DNA from: Dipteris shenzhenensis
Taxonomy: Eukaryota; Polypodiophyta; Polypodiopsida; Gleicheniales
Reading direction: 5' to 3' (one strand)
Assembly: GCA_047967505.1 (NCBI GenBank)
Contig: CM106540.1
Length of the DNA stretch: 64,000 nt
Shown here piece by piece: positions 10,483-21,700 of the stretch. The notes beneath the pieces were generated by a model, which worked only from the letters and a program-made list of their open reading frames with translations, searched no databases and was not told where the DNA came from. Positions within the stretch are counted from its first letter, which is position 1. Every line of letters starts with the position of its first letter. A program made the translations under genes and the position numbers.

Positions 10483-10838
10483 TCCTTCATCTACAGCTCA
10501 AACAACCTCTTCATGAGGTAAACTTTATTAGAGGCGGTTTCCTTTTCATAAGTGGCACACAGTTTCTTCCACAAATCTTCTGTAGTTTGCTCATTTACTA
10601 CTGTGAAATAAATTGACTCTGCAAGATGAAGTCTAATAGTAGATTTTGCTAATGCATCCAACTCATTCCAGTCATCCTTAGACATATTTGCAGGCTTAGC
10701 TTCAATCCCTGCCAAGGGTTTAATCTACTTCTTTTGAATAAGCACATCCCTTGTTTGTTCTTTCCACAAAGAAAAGTTTGTCCCATCAAACTTTTTAATG
10801 CCAAAAAACTCCTTTTCAGACATGGAAGAGGATGCCAT
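10483..10838 (-). pseudogene. copia gag N-terminal part (host element)
   Basis: The minus-strand frame starts at ATG 10838 (MASSSMSEKEF..., then FDGTNFSLWKEQ). It continues through the gag core (DWNELDALAKSTIRLHL, TTEDLWKKLCATYE, YLMKRLFEL) up to MKEG at the insertion site. Two TAG codons interrupt it, one after QKK and one after FEL. FDGTNFSLW is the diagnostic start of plant copia gag. The rest of the protein resumes at 7830 on the far side of the nested element. Confidence 0.88.
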
Positions 10839-12278
10839 GATGCAAATGAAGCAAAAATCCCAAATGCTAGTGCCTACAAGAGAGAATCACACCAAATACC
10901 AGGTGCACCCAAAAATGTATGCCACAATAGAGTGAAATATCACCAAAACTCATGTCTCAAAGCATCTGACTCATGTTCATATACTATGCATCCATATGAG
11001 CAAATCTGGCCCAAAAGAAAATGCCAACTACAATGGCAATTCAAAATGCCAATAAGTGCCAAATGACTCAAGCATAAACACCATCCACTGGCATATGCAT
11101 TAATAATATCTCATCCAAGAGAGCATAACACTATCAATGCATCACGTGCAATGTGTCAAAGCTGTCCCTCAGCTTAATATAGCATCCATGTGCAAAGCGT
11201 CCATAAAAATAGCATCCGACAAGGCAATATGGGCCTATCAACGCATCCAATAAGGACTGCAATGCATCCAAATGGCCTATAAATCATCCACTGCAACCTA
11301 ATGCACACCACGAATGAGTGCACACTGCTCAAACTACTGCAACCAAAATGATTACATAAGGTGTGCTCAAGAAATCATGGTCCCATGGTAATGACCGCTA
11401 CTAAAAATAGAACTTGAGATGCCTCAAAACATGGGTGCCATTGCATAATTAGACTCAACAAGAAAATCTGCAAATATCTCTCTTCTGCCGGAACTCCAAA
11501 ATCCCAACCGATGAGTGAGAAATGAGAGTCAACACTTATCCACTGCCATGTAGCATAAATCTAAGGTTTCAAAACCTTAGGATGAAAAATGCATAATAGA
11601 GAGACGAAATTGAATACACAGAGATCTATAACTCTGAAAATACTCCACCGAATTGCACAAGAACTGATAGGTAGGGGTTTTGGGGGTCCAGAATGCAATG
11701 GGACAAACGGTTTTGGAAACTGTGGTCTCAATCATTGGGCCCAACACATGGGCTGAAAGACGTTTTTGGAAACATAGCTATTTGTGAACTCCACCGGAGT
11801 GAGAATGATGAGTAACATAGAAGTTTTAGGACCTCCTGAGTCCACCGGAACTGACAAATCTGCAAATGGTTGCTCCAAACTTGAGTTCCAACACTCGGGC
11901 AGAAAAACGTAGGAACTGACACAGTGAGTCAGAAATCCAATGAAATGATCCCAGATTCAACAATGAAGGTGTTTCCAAGCTCTTGAAGTGAAGTGGACAC
12001 CAAAAGCAAGCAATAGTTGCCTCTACAAGTCATTACGGAGTCTCTGTCATCGAATGGAATAGGGAAAAGCTCAAAAAACGACTTTTTCCTTGAAAATACT
12101 TAACAGGCTCTCAAAACCACTTCGCAAAACCAAAGTGACTTTTCCAAAGGTTCCTCCAAGGTCTCTATAGACTCAGATGCAAGTAAAGTCACCCACAAAG
12201 CTTCCCATAGAGCTTCTCCTTCCTCCCACAGAGCTACTGAGCTTCTAAGCATTCATGCACGCTCAGTTAGATCACCAG
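10839..12278 (-). other. untranslated leader of the minus-strand copia remnant
   Basis: 1.44 kb between the PBS and the gag ATG, long for a copia leader. It is open in no frame and shows no recognisable domain. On the plus strand, variants of GCATCCA recur between about 10980 and 11290. No RNA gene is seen. Confidence 0.6.
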
Positions 12279-12291
12279 GGCTCTAATACCA
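12279..12291 (-). promoter_or_regulatory. primer binding site of the minus-strand copia
   Basis: The plus strand reads GGCTCTAATACCA, so the minus strand reads TGGTATTAGAGCC. This is one base from the initiator-Met PBS consensus. It lies two bases inside the LTR end. Confidence 0.88.
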
Positions 12292-12293
12292 GT

Positions 12294-12474
12294 TGAGAGT
12301 GCTCTCAACGGAAGTAAGAACGGAAGAGGGAGAGAGAGAAACAAAGAGCCACACAAGTTTTGGTGGGTGCAGAACCACCCTAATCTTCTTTTTTCATTCA
12401 TTTATATATGTGTTTGAGTATTGTACATAACCGGGGTAAAGGCACAGTGACCTTTAACCCCCACAAATGCAACA
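12294..12474 (-). repeat. LTR of the minus-strand copia
   Basis: 181 bp. On the minus strand it runs from TGTTGCATTTGTGG to GAGCACTCTCA, with TG...CA ends and a TATATAAA promoter box at 12408-12401. No second copy is in the window because the 3' end of the element was lost. The outer end abuts the ParB-like coding frame directly, which places the insertion inside that gene. Confidence 0.8.
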
Positions 12475-13515
12475 TTCTACCTGGAAGACAAGCCTTGCTA
12501 GATAACCTCTTGTCAATGGAAACCATGACTTCTTCCCTTTAATCTCTTGAGCCCTCCAATTCTCTATTGATTTGATCTCACTCAAAGACAATGTTCTCAT
12601 AAACACCATAGAGTCACACTCACAAATGTTGTGTGCATTTATGAGTATGTCCCTTAAACTGGGTTTGATAATGGCATGTTCATTCATGCTAGAAAACAAA
12701 CAGCAAAGTACACAACCCAATCAATAAATGCAAAGTAGCATAAAACACAAATGTGGAGAAGATATAAAGGGTCCATGTACTTATGAATTCATTCATCGTA
12801 GCCCTACCAAGAGAGCAATCTCACTAATTTTCCTTGGGTCAATTATTGTGTATACCACTCATACATGTCTTTTCTTGTTTGTAGGAAAGATTTCCTTGAT
12901 AATACTCATCCATGTAGTGGTCCTATGATTGCCCTCCCAAACAAATAACATCTTTTACAACATAAAATGAAAGTCAGTGTTAGACATCACATCTTTCTCA
13001 AACTCCTCATCCACGTCTCTCTAGGTGGGAGACCAACTCCTCCTCATATCATCTGTCACAACTATCTCCTCTCCATCACTGTTGCAGATAGATACAATGA
13101 AAGACCCTTTCTCTTTGAGATAGCCCTCCACTTGAAATGTACTTTTGAGTGAAGATACATCATCACGAAGTCCTCTCACTCTTGCATAAGGTATCAACCT
13201 ACACAAGGGAATGCGAGGACACTGATCTGAATCAAGCATCCTACATTTGCCAATCACATCAACTCCTCCTTCCACCTGAACTTCACTATCATCCAACTCA
13301 TCCTCCTCCACTCTTTGACCTTCATCTCTTTGAGTTGATGATACTCCAACCTCTAGACCCACCACACTTTCTTGCTCTTTCGTTCCACCTACTAATGATT
13401 CAACATTGTGATCTACTTTTATTCCACTTGTCACCTTTGTAGAATGTGCCATTTGAACTTTTCTGCCTTTTTTTCCTGTCATCCTGAAAAGACAAAAAAC
13501 AAGGCATTTTTCCAA
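12475..13515 (-). pseudogene. ParB/sulfiredoxin-fold-like gene, decayed and truncated by an LTR
   Basis: One minus-strand frame runs from 13515 to about 12475, broken only by stops. The N-terminus is hydrophilic and acidic (EEDELDDSEVQVE). Then come a segment like the ParB N-terminal strand-helix (RVRGLRDDVSSLKSTF, GSFIVSICN), a conserved block (SWSPT*RDVDEEFEKDV) and VWEGNHRTTTWM. The last matches the G-x-H-R signature of ParB/Srx-fold nucleases. Further fragments (IKSIENWRAQEIKGKKSW) follow up to the copia LTR. ParB domains are best known from bacterial plasmid partition, but ParB-like folds occur in eukaryotes. The fold assignment rests on the motif only. The first stop could be W or Q mutated; the others are TAA and TGA. 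Since no frameshift is seen, decay was by point mutation. Confidence 0.6.
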
Positions 13516-14038
13516 TCATAGTTCTCAAAACCTTTTCAATAAAAACGAGAACTAAAAACAAGAAACAACATGTAACAACAGATAGAGTATAACATATGGT
13601 AGGTTCAAAGGTCTTCTCAAATCTATCCATACGCTCAAAAAAACATGAGAGCTTTTTCACATATATATGATAAAGGTTTTGTTTATGAAAACATATGCAA
13701 TACATATCACGAGGGCAAAGCCACAAACAAATCATGAAGTGTGTACACCTCATGAGGAAAAAGCTTCAAACAAATATCTCAAATTGCTGACATATATGAA
13801 TGCAAAGGTGTGTAAACTCACACTTATGAATAAATATCATTTTACATATCTAGACACAAATACATGTATCTACCAATACAATTGATTTCCAGTTTAGGAA
13901 ACATTCACCCACTTGTGTCCTAAAAGAAAAAGGTTCATCTCCAATGCACATAGTATATCAACTTGTAGTGGTATCTATACACTTGGATATATGGAATTGC
14001 AGTGGTAAATATGCACTTCTATGCCTACCCCTTACCCT
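13516..14038. other. no gene seen
   Basis: This is moderately AT-rich sequence upstream of the ParB-like frame. Short ORFs occur on both strands but none has recognisable content. It could contain the promoter of the ParB-like gene, but no clear TATA arrangement can be assigned. Confidence 0.4.
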
Positions 14039-14120
14039 CATGAAAAGACACCTTGAGAGGCAAAAAAGGACAGTGCATTAACGCGCTATCCTTTTTGGCA
14101 TCTCAAGTTGTCTTTTCATG
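14039..14120. repeat. palindromic foldback element, copy 1
   Basis: An inverted repeat centred at 14079.5. CATGAAAAGACACCTTGAGA pairs with the segment ending TCTTTTCATG. The core GGACAGTGCATTAACGCGCT is shared with three further copies downstream, but the outer arms differ from theirs while still pairing with each other. Confidence 0.85.
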
Positions 14121-14310
14121 AAGGCTTTTCTACTCAATACTCCATGGATCAATACTTTCTTTCATATTCACAAAAGGTTGCTTCAACCATTTCATCTTTT
14201 TTCTATAAGTATGCTTTGGTGTACATGACTTATGGTCTTTGGAATGCTATCGGACTCGTGGAGGGATAGGTCACATGGTCTTTTGAACGCTATGCAAGGA
14301 GGGGACTATT

Positions 14311-14378
14311 GGACTGCCCGAGGGACCAAAATAGGCAGCGCATTAATGCGCTGTCTCTTTTGGTCTCTCATGCAATTC
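14311..14378. repeat. palindromic foldback element, copy 2
   Basis: Centred at 14344.5 with core GGCAGCGCATTAATGCGCTG. The arms (GGACTGCCCGAGGGACCAAA against TTTTGGTCTCTCATGCAATT) pair imperfectly. It shares the GGACTGCCC end with copies 3 and 4. Confidence 0.8.
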
Positions 14379-14540
14379 TAGAGAATAAATAGGACTGTCT
14401 TCGAATTCGACCTTCTTTACCATGGTCGCTACCTAGATGCCTATGGTCTACAAGGTTTTGTAAAATTTTTCCTCTTATCTCTACACTTGAACATTGGACT
14501 TGCACTCACTCATTTGTTTTGTGAACTTCTTTCATCCGTT

Positions 14541-14640
14541 CAAGGGAGAGGGTCTTGGACTACCTGGGGCAACAAAAGAGGTAGTGCATTGATGCGCTGC
14601 CTCTTTTACTGCCCCCGATAGTCCAAGTTCCCCTCCCTTG
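14541..14640. repeat. palindromic foldback element, copy 3
   Basis: The best copy, with 50-bp arms centred at 14590.5. It begins CAAGGGAGAGGGTCTTGGAC and ends GTCCAAGTTCCCCTCCCTTG, with core AGTGCATTGATGCGCTGCCT. A few mismatches only. Confidence 0.88.
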
Positions 14641-15759
14641 CATGGCTCTGGGTAACTCTAGCAACGCAGGCATGCATGCCTTGTATATATGGTTTGTAGA
14701 ATATGGGCACAAATTTTTTACGACAAATCCTGTGAAATAAAATGATACGTCGGGCTACTACACAACCAAGTTAATAAAAAACCTGTGAACACCATCAAGT
14801 CCGAAGCAACTACCACCAAGCAACGCAAGCAAAATGGAGTAACGAAACAAAATGGAGCAAGCAAAGGTCATGAAGAGCCGGAACTCTACGTAGAAGTCTA
14901 CGCAAAAGTTTACATAGAAGCCAGTAAAGGGAAGCATATTAAGTCATAACCTCCAGCACAGAAACTAGAATATGTCGAGTAAAGAATGGAACTTGAGAAA
15001 ACATAAAGATTACCTTTTCCACCTAGGTAGGGATTGCCAAAGAAGACGATCCACAACAGGTGCCGATCTTGTGTAGTAGGAAATTCATGTATCAGAAGGG
15101 GATAAGTGTATGAGAAGGGGGCTCATCCTCTAGTTGAGCATGCTCAAAATCAACAACTCCATCTATTGAATCATGTGAGCTTGCAAGTTTCCAATCTATT
15201 GCATTGAGGCATATCAAGCATCAAATTTTGCAGCATTGCATCTCTCAGATAGTTACTAATGAACCTATAGGTCAAGATAGTAATGAACCTAGAGGTCAAG
15301 ATAGTTATGAAACTTTTGGCAAGCATCCAAGATTTTCCTTGCTATGGATTTTTTGCCATCGCGATGTGATTGACAAGCGAACATTAAACGATATTTGCAG
15401 AGCATGCCTTTAAAGGATCACACGAAGAAATGGATATGAGTGCCTTCAAATGATCACACAAAGAAATGGATCTTAATTGGAAGTTACAATGATTTAGTGC
15501 TTGATCGCAAGCTACAATTTGATGTTCTTGTCTGCCATGGCACTGGGCCATTCATTGTGTTGTGAATGTAACTCTTGCCTTTTTGTTGCAGAGATGGATT
15601 CGGTGAGAAGATGTGAGAGGATGGAAATGGTAAAAGGCTTGCACCTCAAATGATCAATCTAAGATCGTCAAAAATTACAACAGAGATGAAGAAGAGGAGA
15701 TAAAATCCGATGCCAAAATGTAGACTAATTTAACTATATAGAAAGGTGTACATCCAATA
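14641..15759. other. no gene seen
   Basis: No convincing coding region. The ORF at 15204-15413 contains a short duplicated phrase (AATGAACCTATAGGTCAAGATAG, two copies at about 15257 and 15283) and nothing recognisable. Confidence 0.4.
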
Positions 15760-15817
15760 GCCTGGGGAGGCAAAAGAGGCAGTGCGTTAAGGCACTGCCT
15801 CTTTTGTTGCCCCAGGC
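15760..15817. repeat. palindromic foldback element, copy 4
   Basis: 29-bp arms centred at 15788.5. GCCTGGGGAGGCAAAAGAGG pairs with CCTCTTTTGTTGCCCCAGGC. The core is AGTGCGTTAAGGCACT. It belongs to the same family as the copies at 14.0-14.6 kb. Confidence 0.85.
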
Positions 15818-17582
15818 AGTCCAACTGCCACCACAGTGAGCCACCTTGCTTCATATCTCTTTTTTGCTTGCACTCTTACCATTACGCTTGCGTTCTTATG
15901 ATTTGCCTCCCTAGGCTATGTTCATTGAATTTTTGAAGAGAAAAGAGGAGTACTTACCTCAAAAGCTCTTTGCTCATTGAAGGCCGCAAGGAGGTCGATG
16001 TCGTTGAAGTTTGTTGAAAGCCACAAGCAGGAAGTGGGGGTGTGAGAAACATAACGGCGATAATCGAGTACGGGGTCACGAGTGTTTCAATGCTTCGTAA
16101 CATATTATGAACAAGCAAAGCTGACAAACTAGTATCAGGAGTTATGCTTCGTAACATAGTGTCTTCTTGAGCTAGTATCAGGAGTTAGGCAAACAAAGAA
16201 ACCTCATATGAGCCGCCAAATCTTCATCAATGTCGTTGAATTGAGAAGAACGTGAAACATCATGATACAAGCTAAAGATTGTGATGGTTGATGTTACTTA
16301 AGGCTTCAGAATCGGATACTTGAGTTGGCGGTGAGGGGTAGATATGGTGTCATTAACTACATGCACATGCTTTCTATATAAAAACATTTTTAAGGGAATG
16401 AAGCAATGCAATAATTAAGATATGGCAGGTAAGTGAGGCTCGCCAAAATAAGGCATGTATATGTGGTGGCAGTGAAGGGTATGGATCAACAGGGATGGGA
16501 TGGTGGTGGGTAAGATAAAGTGGTGAGGTGATCACTTAAACTAGTGGGTAAAGGCAGGTGATTAGTAATTACATGGTGTTGCTTTTGATCATTAGTTTCA
16601 ATAAAATAGATAAATTAAGAAGACAAATTGTTAGGACGAAGAGCTACAGTCAATAGCACCTCGGAAAGGAAGGAGTCGACATCACTAAACTTTTGAACTG
16701 TGGGAAGAGGAGAGGGTAGGAATGGAAGGGGGTGGGAAGCATTTGGGGGAGGAGATAGAAGCATTAGGGAGGGAATTGTTAGGATAGAAAGAGAGATAAA
16801 ATCACTACAAGGCTGGATAGAAAGAGAGAGAGAATCTGACCCAGCCCTTCCTCATAATATCTCCAGATTTTGTAGGCAATTTTGTAGTAACGATTTTGCA
16901 GGCGATGGTAGGCCTGGTCATTATTAGATGGTAGGAGAAGACGTGGGTATGGGTAACCGCATAACTCTTGTAATAGTGAGGAGAACACCTTGTAATGACT
17001 CATGATGGAAATAGTAATATTGCTCGTTCATGCAAATGTGAAGTAAACTAACACATTTTGATAGTTTTCATTTTAGATATGGATTTGAAGATACTACTCA
17101 TTCTAACTATTATAGTAATTATAAATCTTTAATTTTTTTCTTGATATTTTATTCTTTTAATACCAATATATAAATTTGAAAGTTACTTCTCTATTTATTC
17201 ATTTATATTAAATGTACACCCTTACTAAATGAAATGCACAGAGGCATCATTCAAGTTACTATATGCATGAAGGCATCTTGTTCAAAGATTACCATTATTA
17301 TAAACAAATAAACACACATTGCTCAATAAAGACTTGTAGTTAAATGACCACCTTGGATGCTAATAGTGACATCCATTTGCATTTGACACTTACAGAGATG
17401 AACTTGCTTCTTCTCTTCTCTCCCACAATCCCTCTCAATGGCTCTTTCACCACTTCTCTTTGCTCCATTCTCTTCGGTCTCCAACACATCTATGCCATTT
17501 CTTCTTTTGCCTCCCCGCTTCCGGACCCTTTGTGTAGCTAGCTTTTCTCTTGTTCTTTGGTTGGTGTCGTCTGGTGCTACAT
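15818..17582. other. no gene recognised
   Basis: No open frame shows recognisable content on either strand. A block around 16693-16830 is purine-rich (GGGAAGAGGAGAGGG, GAAAGAGAGAGAG). Two ORFs there (16700-16927 plus, 16779-17003 minus) mirror each other and look like composition artefacts. Confidence 0.4.
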
Positions 17583-18109
17583 CTTGGCTCTAGCATTTGA
17601 ATCATGCCTTTGTCAGTTTCATTCGCTTTGGAGAACATGAATCATTGACCATTCGTTTTGACACTCCTTTCCTGGAGGTTTCATTGGTGGAGCTTAAGGA
17701 ACACTTTCACATTGAGAACGAGGACATTGAGCTGCATCAAGAAATCGGAATAGATGAGCTTGCCATTGTACTTCTAGTGGTGAACTTAGAGAATGGTCAG
17801 AAAGGGTTTATGATTAGTGGTAGCCAAAAATCAACCTTAAGAGTTCACATGCCCTATAAAAGAGGTACTGATGGTGACTTTATGAAACATGAACTGAATA
17901 GTGTGGTTTCACTTATAGAGAGGATGCCTTTGAATAGTTCTCTTCGTGTTGCACTCAAATCTGTAGTTCGGGTGGAGAAGGTTACTGAGCTTCCTCTAAC
18001 TTACAATGGATATATTGTCTTCGAACTTCCACCTATGCCTAAGGGTTCACCAATGTTTGCAATGGAACAGAATGCCGATGATCATGTTTGGACAAAATAT
18101 TCCACATAA
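17583..18109 (+). CDS. unrecognised ~170-aa protein (possibly the last exon of a gene)
   Basis: A clean frame of about 170 codons runs to TAA at 18107-18109. It has an ordinary mixed composition, alternating hydrophobic strands (SFIRFGEHESLTIRF, ELAIVLLVVNLENGQKGFMI) and a proline-rich end (FELPPMPKGSPMF), as in a compact beta-rich domain. There is no ATG near its 5' end. The frame begins after CTCTAG|CATTTG, which is a plausible 3' splice site, so this may be a terminal exon. I do not recognise the family. It converges with the larger VFFIDE-family gene that ends about 630 bp further on. Unlike its neighbours it carries no internal stop over about 510 bp, so it is either under selection or young. 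Confidence 0.5.
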
Positions 18110-18112
18110 CAC

Positions 18113-18735
18113 ACTATTCAACATTTTTGGACTTGTGTAAAGTCCAATTTGAGAAATGGACTAAAAAACAGTCCAAAAATTTTGAATATACTAGTAATGT
18201 TGTTTCTTGAACTAGATTTGAGAACTCAAAACAAAAGATTTGATGATTAATTACTAAGAACATCAATGCATAACCAAATCTCTTACAAAGATGGTCTACA
18301 TAAACATCTTCATAACTTCACAAAAATCTCTTACAAAGGTGGTCTACATAAAAATCTTCATAACTTGTTGTGAATTGAGCTCCTATCACCTAAGAACATC
18401 AATAGATGATCAATAATAGATGACCAATTCTCTTAGAAAGATGGTGTAGATAAACACCTTTATGTATAAGTGGTGTGCACACACCTTTATGACCATTTCT
18501 TTTAGAAAGGTGGTGTACATATACACGTCACTTCGTATTAAAAAACACCCTTACCTATAAAAATACATTTGACATAAAGTTTAAAATACACCATTAAGTA
18601 TAAAATGGACCTCATAATCAATCTTTATATACAATAATGAGAGTAAAGAAATCAAAAAAGTAGTAAACTTTTTATTAGATATTCGCTTTACATAGAAGTT
18701 CAAAACTTGTGATTATAAATCCGTCAGCCATCATG
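18113..18735. repeat. intergenic, with four degenerate ~45-60-bp repeats
   Basis: Between 18280 and 18530 a phrase like CTCTTACAAAGATGGTCTAC, then ATAAACATCTTCATAACTT, appears twice almost exactly. It appears twice more in altered form (CTCTTAGAAAGATGGTGTAG, CTTTTAGAAAGGTGGTGTAC). No coding content is seen. It separates the two convergent genes. Confidence 0.6.
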
Positions 18736-21700
18736 TTACTCAGTACCAATGTCCTCAATGCCAGGCCCTTGACTACCAGGGTCCTAAATAATAGGTTGCT
18801 CCAAGACTGGAGTATCAGTAGCAAGGTCCTCAGTAGTTTGCTCTTCAGTCCCAAGCACCTAACTAGTAGGCTGCTCTAGAGTCTCATGACCAAGTTCTTG
18901 GTGAGTAGCGACCTGGCTACTAGGTTCTTGACTAGTAGGCTGCTCTAGAGTCTGTAAGGTCATGGTTGAAGAACCATGTATGCCTCTTGGTAACTCCTCC
19001 TAGTCATGCTTTGCCTCGTCCATACCTTCTTTGAGTAAGGCTTCCTTGCTTGATCCACTTGCATGTCCTTCACCCAAGATCAAGGGTGCCTTCCTCACGT
19101 TTAATTTCAAGGGAAGTGCCTCCACCTCTTTAGCCTTACCTTTTCTTGTGACGTGCTGTACTACTACTTCTTGCTACCGCTAGCCTTCCCGTATGATGAG
19201 TGGAACCTCCTTGACTCTAGTTGACAATTGATCACCCTTATTCTTTGTGTGGATTTCTTCTTGGCGTAAGTCATCGGATGTAGAACTTTCATCCTCATCA
19301 TCACCTGAGCTAGAATCATCACCCTCAGATTCACTACCCTCGTCTTGGACATTTTTCTCACTACCCTCTTCTTTGACATTTTCGTCTTCAAAGAAGGTAA
19401 TGCAACTGTAATATGTGTCAAAGAACTCAATTTGATGGGGGGTATCAATGACATTTACATTTCTACATTGGCGTAGCAATTTCTCAGCAGCAAAACCCAT
19501 TCAATACAATGCTACTTCCCACCCATCATTCAGTAAATTCTTTGTCATCTCTAGTATCACATCAGGATCCATCGGATTTCTATAATCCACCATTGTTGCA
19601 TCAAGCTTAACCTTATTATCCTCAAAGTAATGAAGTGCGAGAGTCCTTAAAGGAATTTTGATTAGATTGCCACCACCCCTGGATAAGAAGTACATCAAGA
19701 AAGGCTACAAGACTTGAATGGCAATGCCTTCCAAGACAGTCATATGATTGCGTAGGACTATACCATGGTATAGTTTTGAAAGTAAATACCCAAATGCAGA
19801 TGTTAAACTCGCATGCAAGGCATCCCTATGTGATTCTGTCATGAACAGGACCAACGTTGATCTTTTCTTATCTGCCATAGGACCTTCTACGATAAACTGC
19901 ACAAGTTCAACTATCCGTGACACTACAAGGTCTTCCAATTCATCTATGAAAAATACACATGGCTTCTCCCAAGCATGACCACTCATTGTTATGAAATGCT
20001 CTGTATCAATGCCATTGATGTGTGCAAATTTTGTATCATTTTCCGATAGCAAGATATCATAGGAGAAGCTGAATGGAGAACCATCATCTAAACCACCAAT
20101 TGCTCTACCTTGGGTAGTGGACTGCAAGGCCTTTTTCTTGATGTCCATATATTCTGTCTCAACAACCTTTGGCATTTTAGCTCTTAGATCCTTTGTTGGT
20201 GTGGCATTTGCATCCATTGAAGCCAACCACTTTCTAGCCCATGTCTTATCGAGGAGTTGACCTAGGCTAAGTGCTTTCTTCTTATCCACATCAATTGACT
20301 TGCCAGCTAACTCATCATCAGATTTCAATAAAAATAATAGTGCTGAGAGAGCAGCCTCACTTTGAATCATTTAAGTGACCACTTCATCCAAATTGCTATG
20401 CTTGCTCTTCTTTCCAAAGAAGCAGTCACCACTTAGGATCTTCTTGCATACTTCTTCTGTTATTGCATCTGGAACAAACCTTAATGCTCTCCATCAAACA
20501 ATAGACATCAGTTTCTTTATTTCTTTCCTCTGAGTTGCAGTGTGCTCTAGTGCCTCAAAGGATATCTTCCCTATTTCATATGCTTGGCAAACATCCACCA
20601 TGCTTTGAAAGATTGAGTCCTTGCGGAAGACAATGCAAGTAACATCCTTGTATCTTGCAACGGCGGTGTTCAAATCCTTTGCCTCAACCTTATTACTTGG
20701 TATGCCTTGTGTATTGCTTACAACACCTTTCAAGCATCTATAGAACCGAGTCCACTTTGCCATGTACTTAGATGTAGGTCTTCTGCCCTTCTCTGTTTAT
20801 GGCTTTCCATAGCCCATCCATAACTCCCTTGCCTTTATCAAGATCTCAGAAAGAGAAGAGCTTTTTTTCAACCTAAATGGAGCAGAATTCAGCCTTTCTG
20901 ATTCTAGAATGTACTTTGAGTCATTGTTAAATATGCATATATGACAAATGACCCATTGAAACTTTTCCATCCACTCAATCTGTGGCAAGTTTCCTTTTCT
21001 TCCCTCATCAAGGGCGATCCTGCAAGCTTCATAGAATTGTTGCCCATCAATGGGCTCAAACCTGCATCTTTCCAAGAATCTATTCTTTGCTAGCATATAT
21101 CTCTTCTCGATGTCAGTCCCATATCAGCTTTGGTAAAAAGCGTCTCCATGAACAAAGTCACTCCTAAAGTTTTCAAAAGCATTAAGAAAGTCCATGCGCT
21201 TTTGAAATGTGACATCAGGCAATGTAGGATAATCTTCTTGAAGTCTCTTAAATGCCATAGGATGAAGAGTGATATTAGTGGCAACTGGAGTTCTTATTTT
21301 CCTCGTATCTTCATATAATTTGCATGCAAATGTCTTATCTAGCTTTCTTTGATTTGTGAACAACGAAGCTCGATCAATAAGCATTGTAGCCACGCTGAAT
21401 TGTGAAAATCCCCAAATATACCCTTCATCCTCTAGAGGATGTAAGTCTGCCACACTTATAGAAAAGTCTTCGAGACTTGTATCTTCTTCTTGCGGATCCT
21501 CTTGTTCATCGCTATCCAATTTTTTGCCTGGTTTTAAATAACCTGCACTTGAACGATCTGCACGTGGAGTAGGAGTTATTTTTGCTCTCTTTTTGGGAAT
21601 AGCTATAGAACTTGAATCTGCTCCACGATCACTCCTTCTTGTTCCTATAGTTGCAGCAGTCGATGGTGTGGGTACAGTTGAAGATACTATAGTTATTATC

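Larger units (their letters stand above)
6997..12474 (-). mobile_element. minus-strand Ty1/copia remnant (LTR, leader, gag, protease) hosting a nested element
   Basis: Read on the minus strand, this is an LTR (12474-12294), a PBS (12291-12279), a ~1.4-kb leader, gag from 10838, a zinc knuckle and a protease. The element is cut off at 6997 by satellite array 2, so integrase, RT, RNase H and the 3' LTR are gone. Its gag is split by a younger gag-only element at 7836-10477. Removing that insert with one copy of the 5-bp duplication restores a continuous gag alignment (MKEG joined to VSIASH). TAG stops occur in gag after QKK and after FEL, both explicable as CAG-to-TAG. Confidence 0.85.

Noticed and set aside
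17344-17541. 65-codon plus-strand ORF before the unknown gene
   Set aside because: Composition is a Ser/Leu/Pro mixture of C/T-rich DNA with no recognisable motif; it may only be intron or leader.
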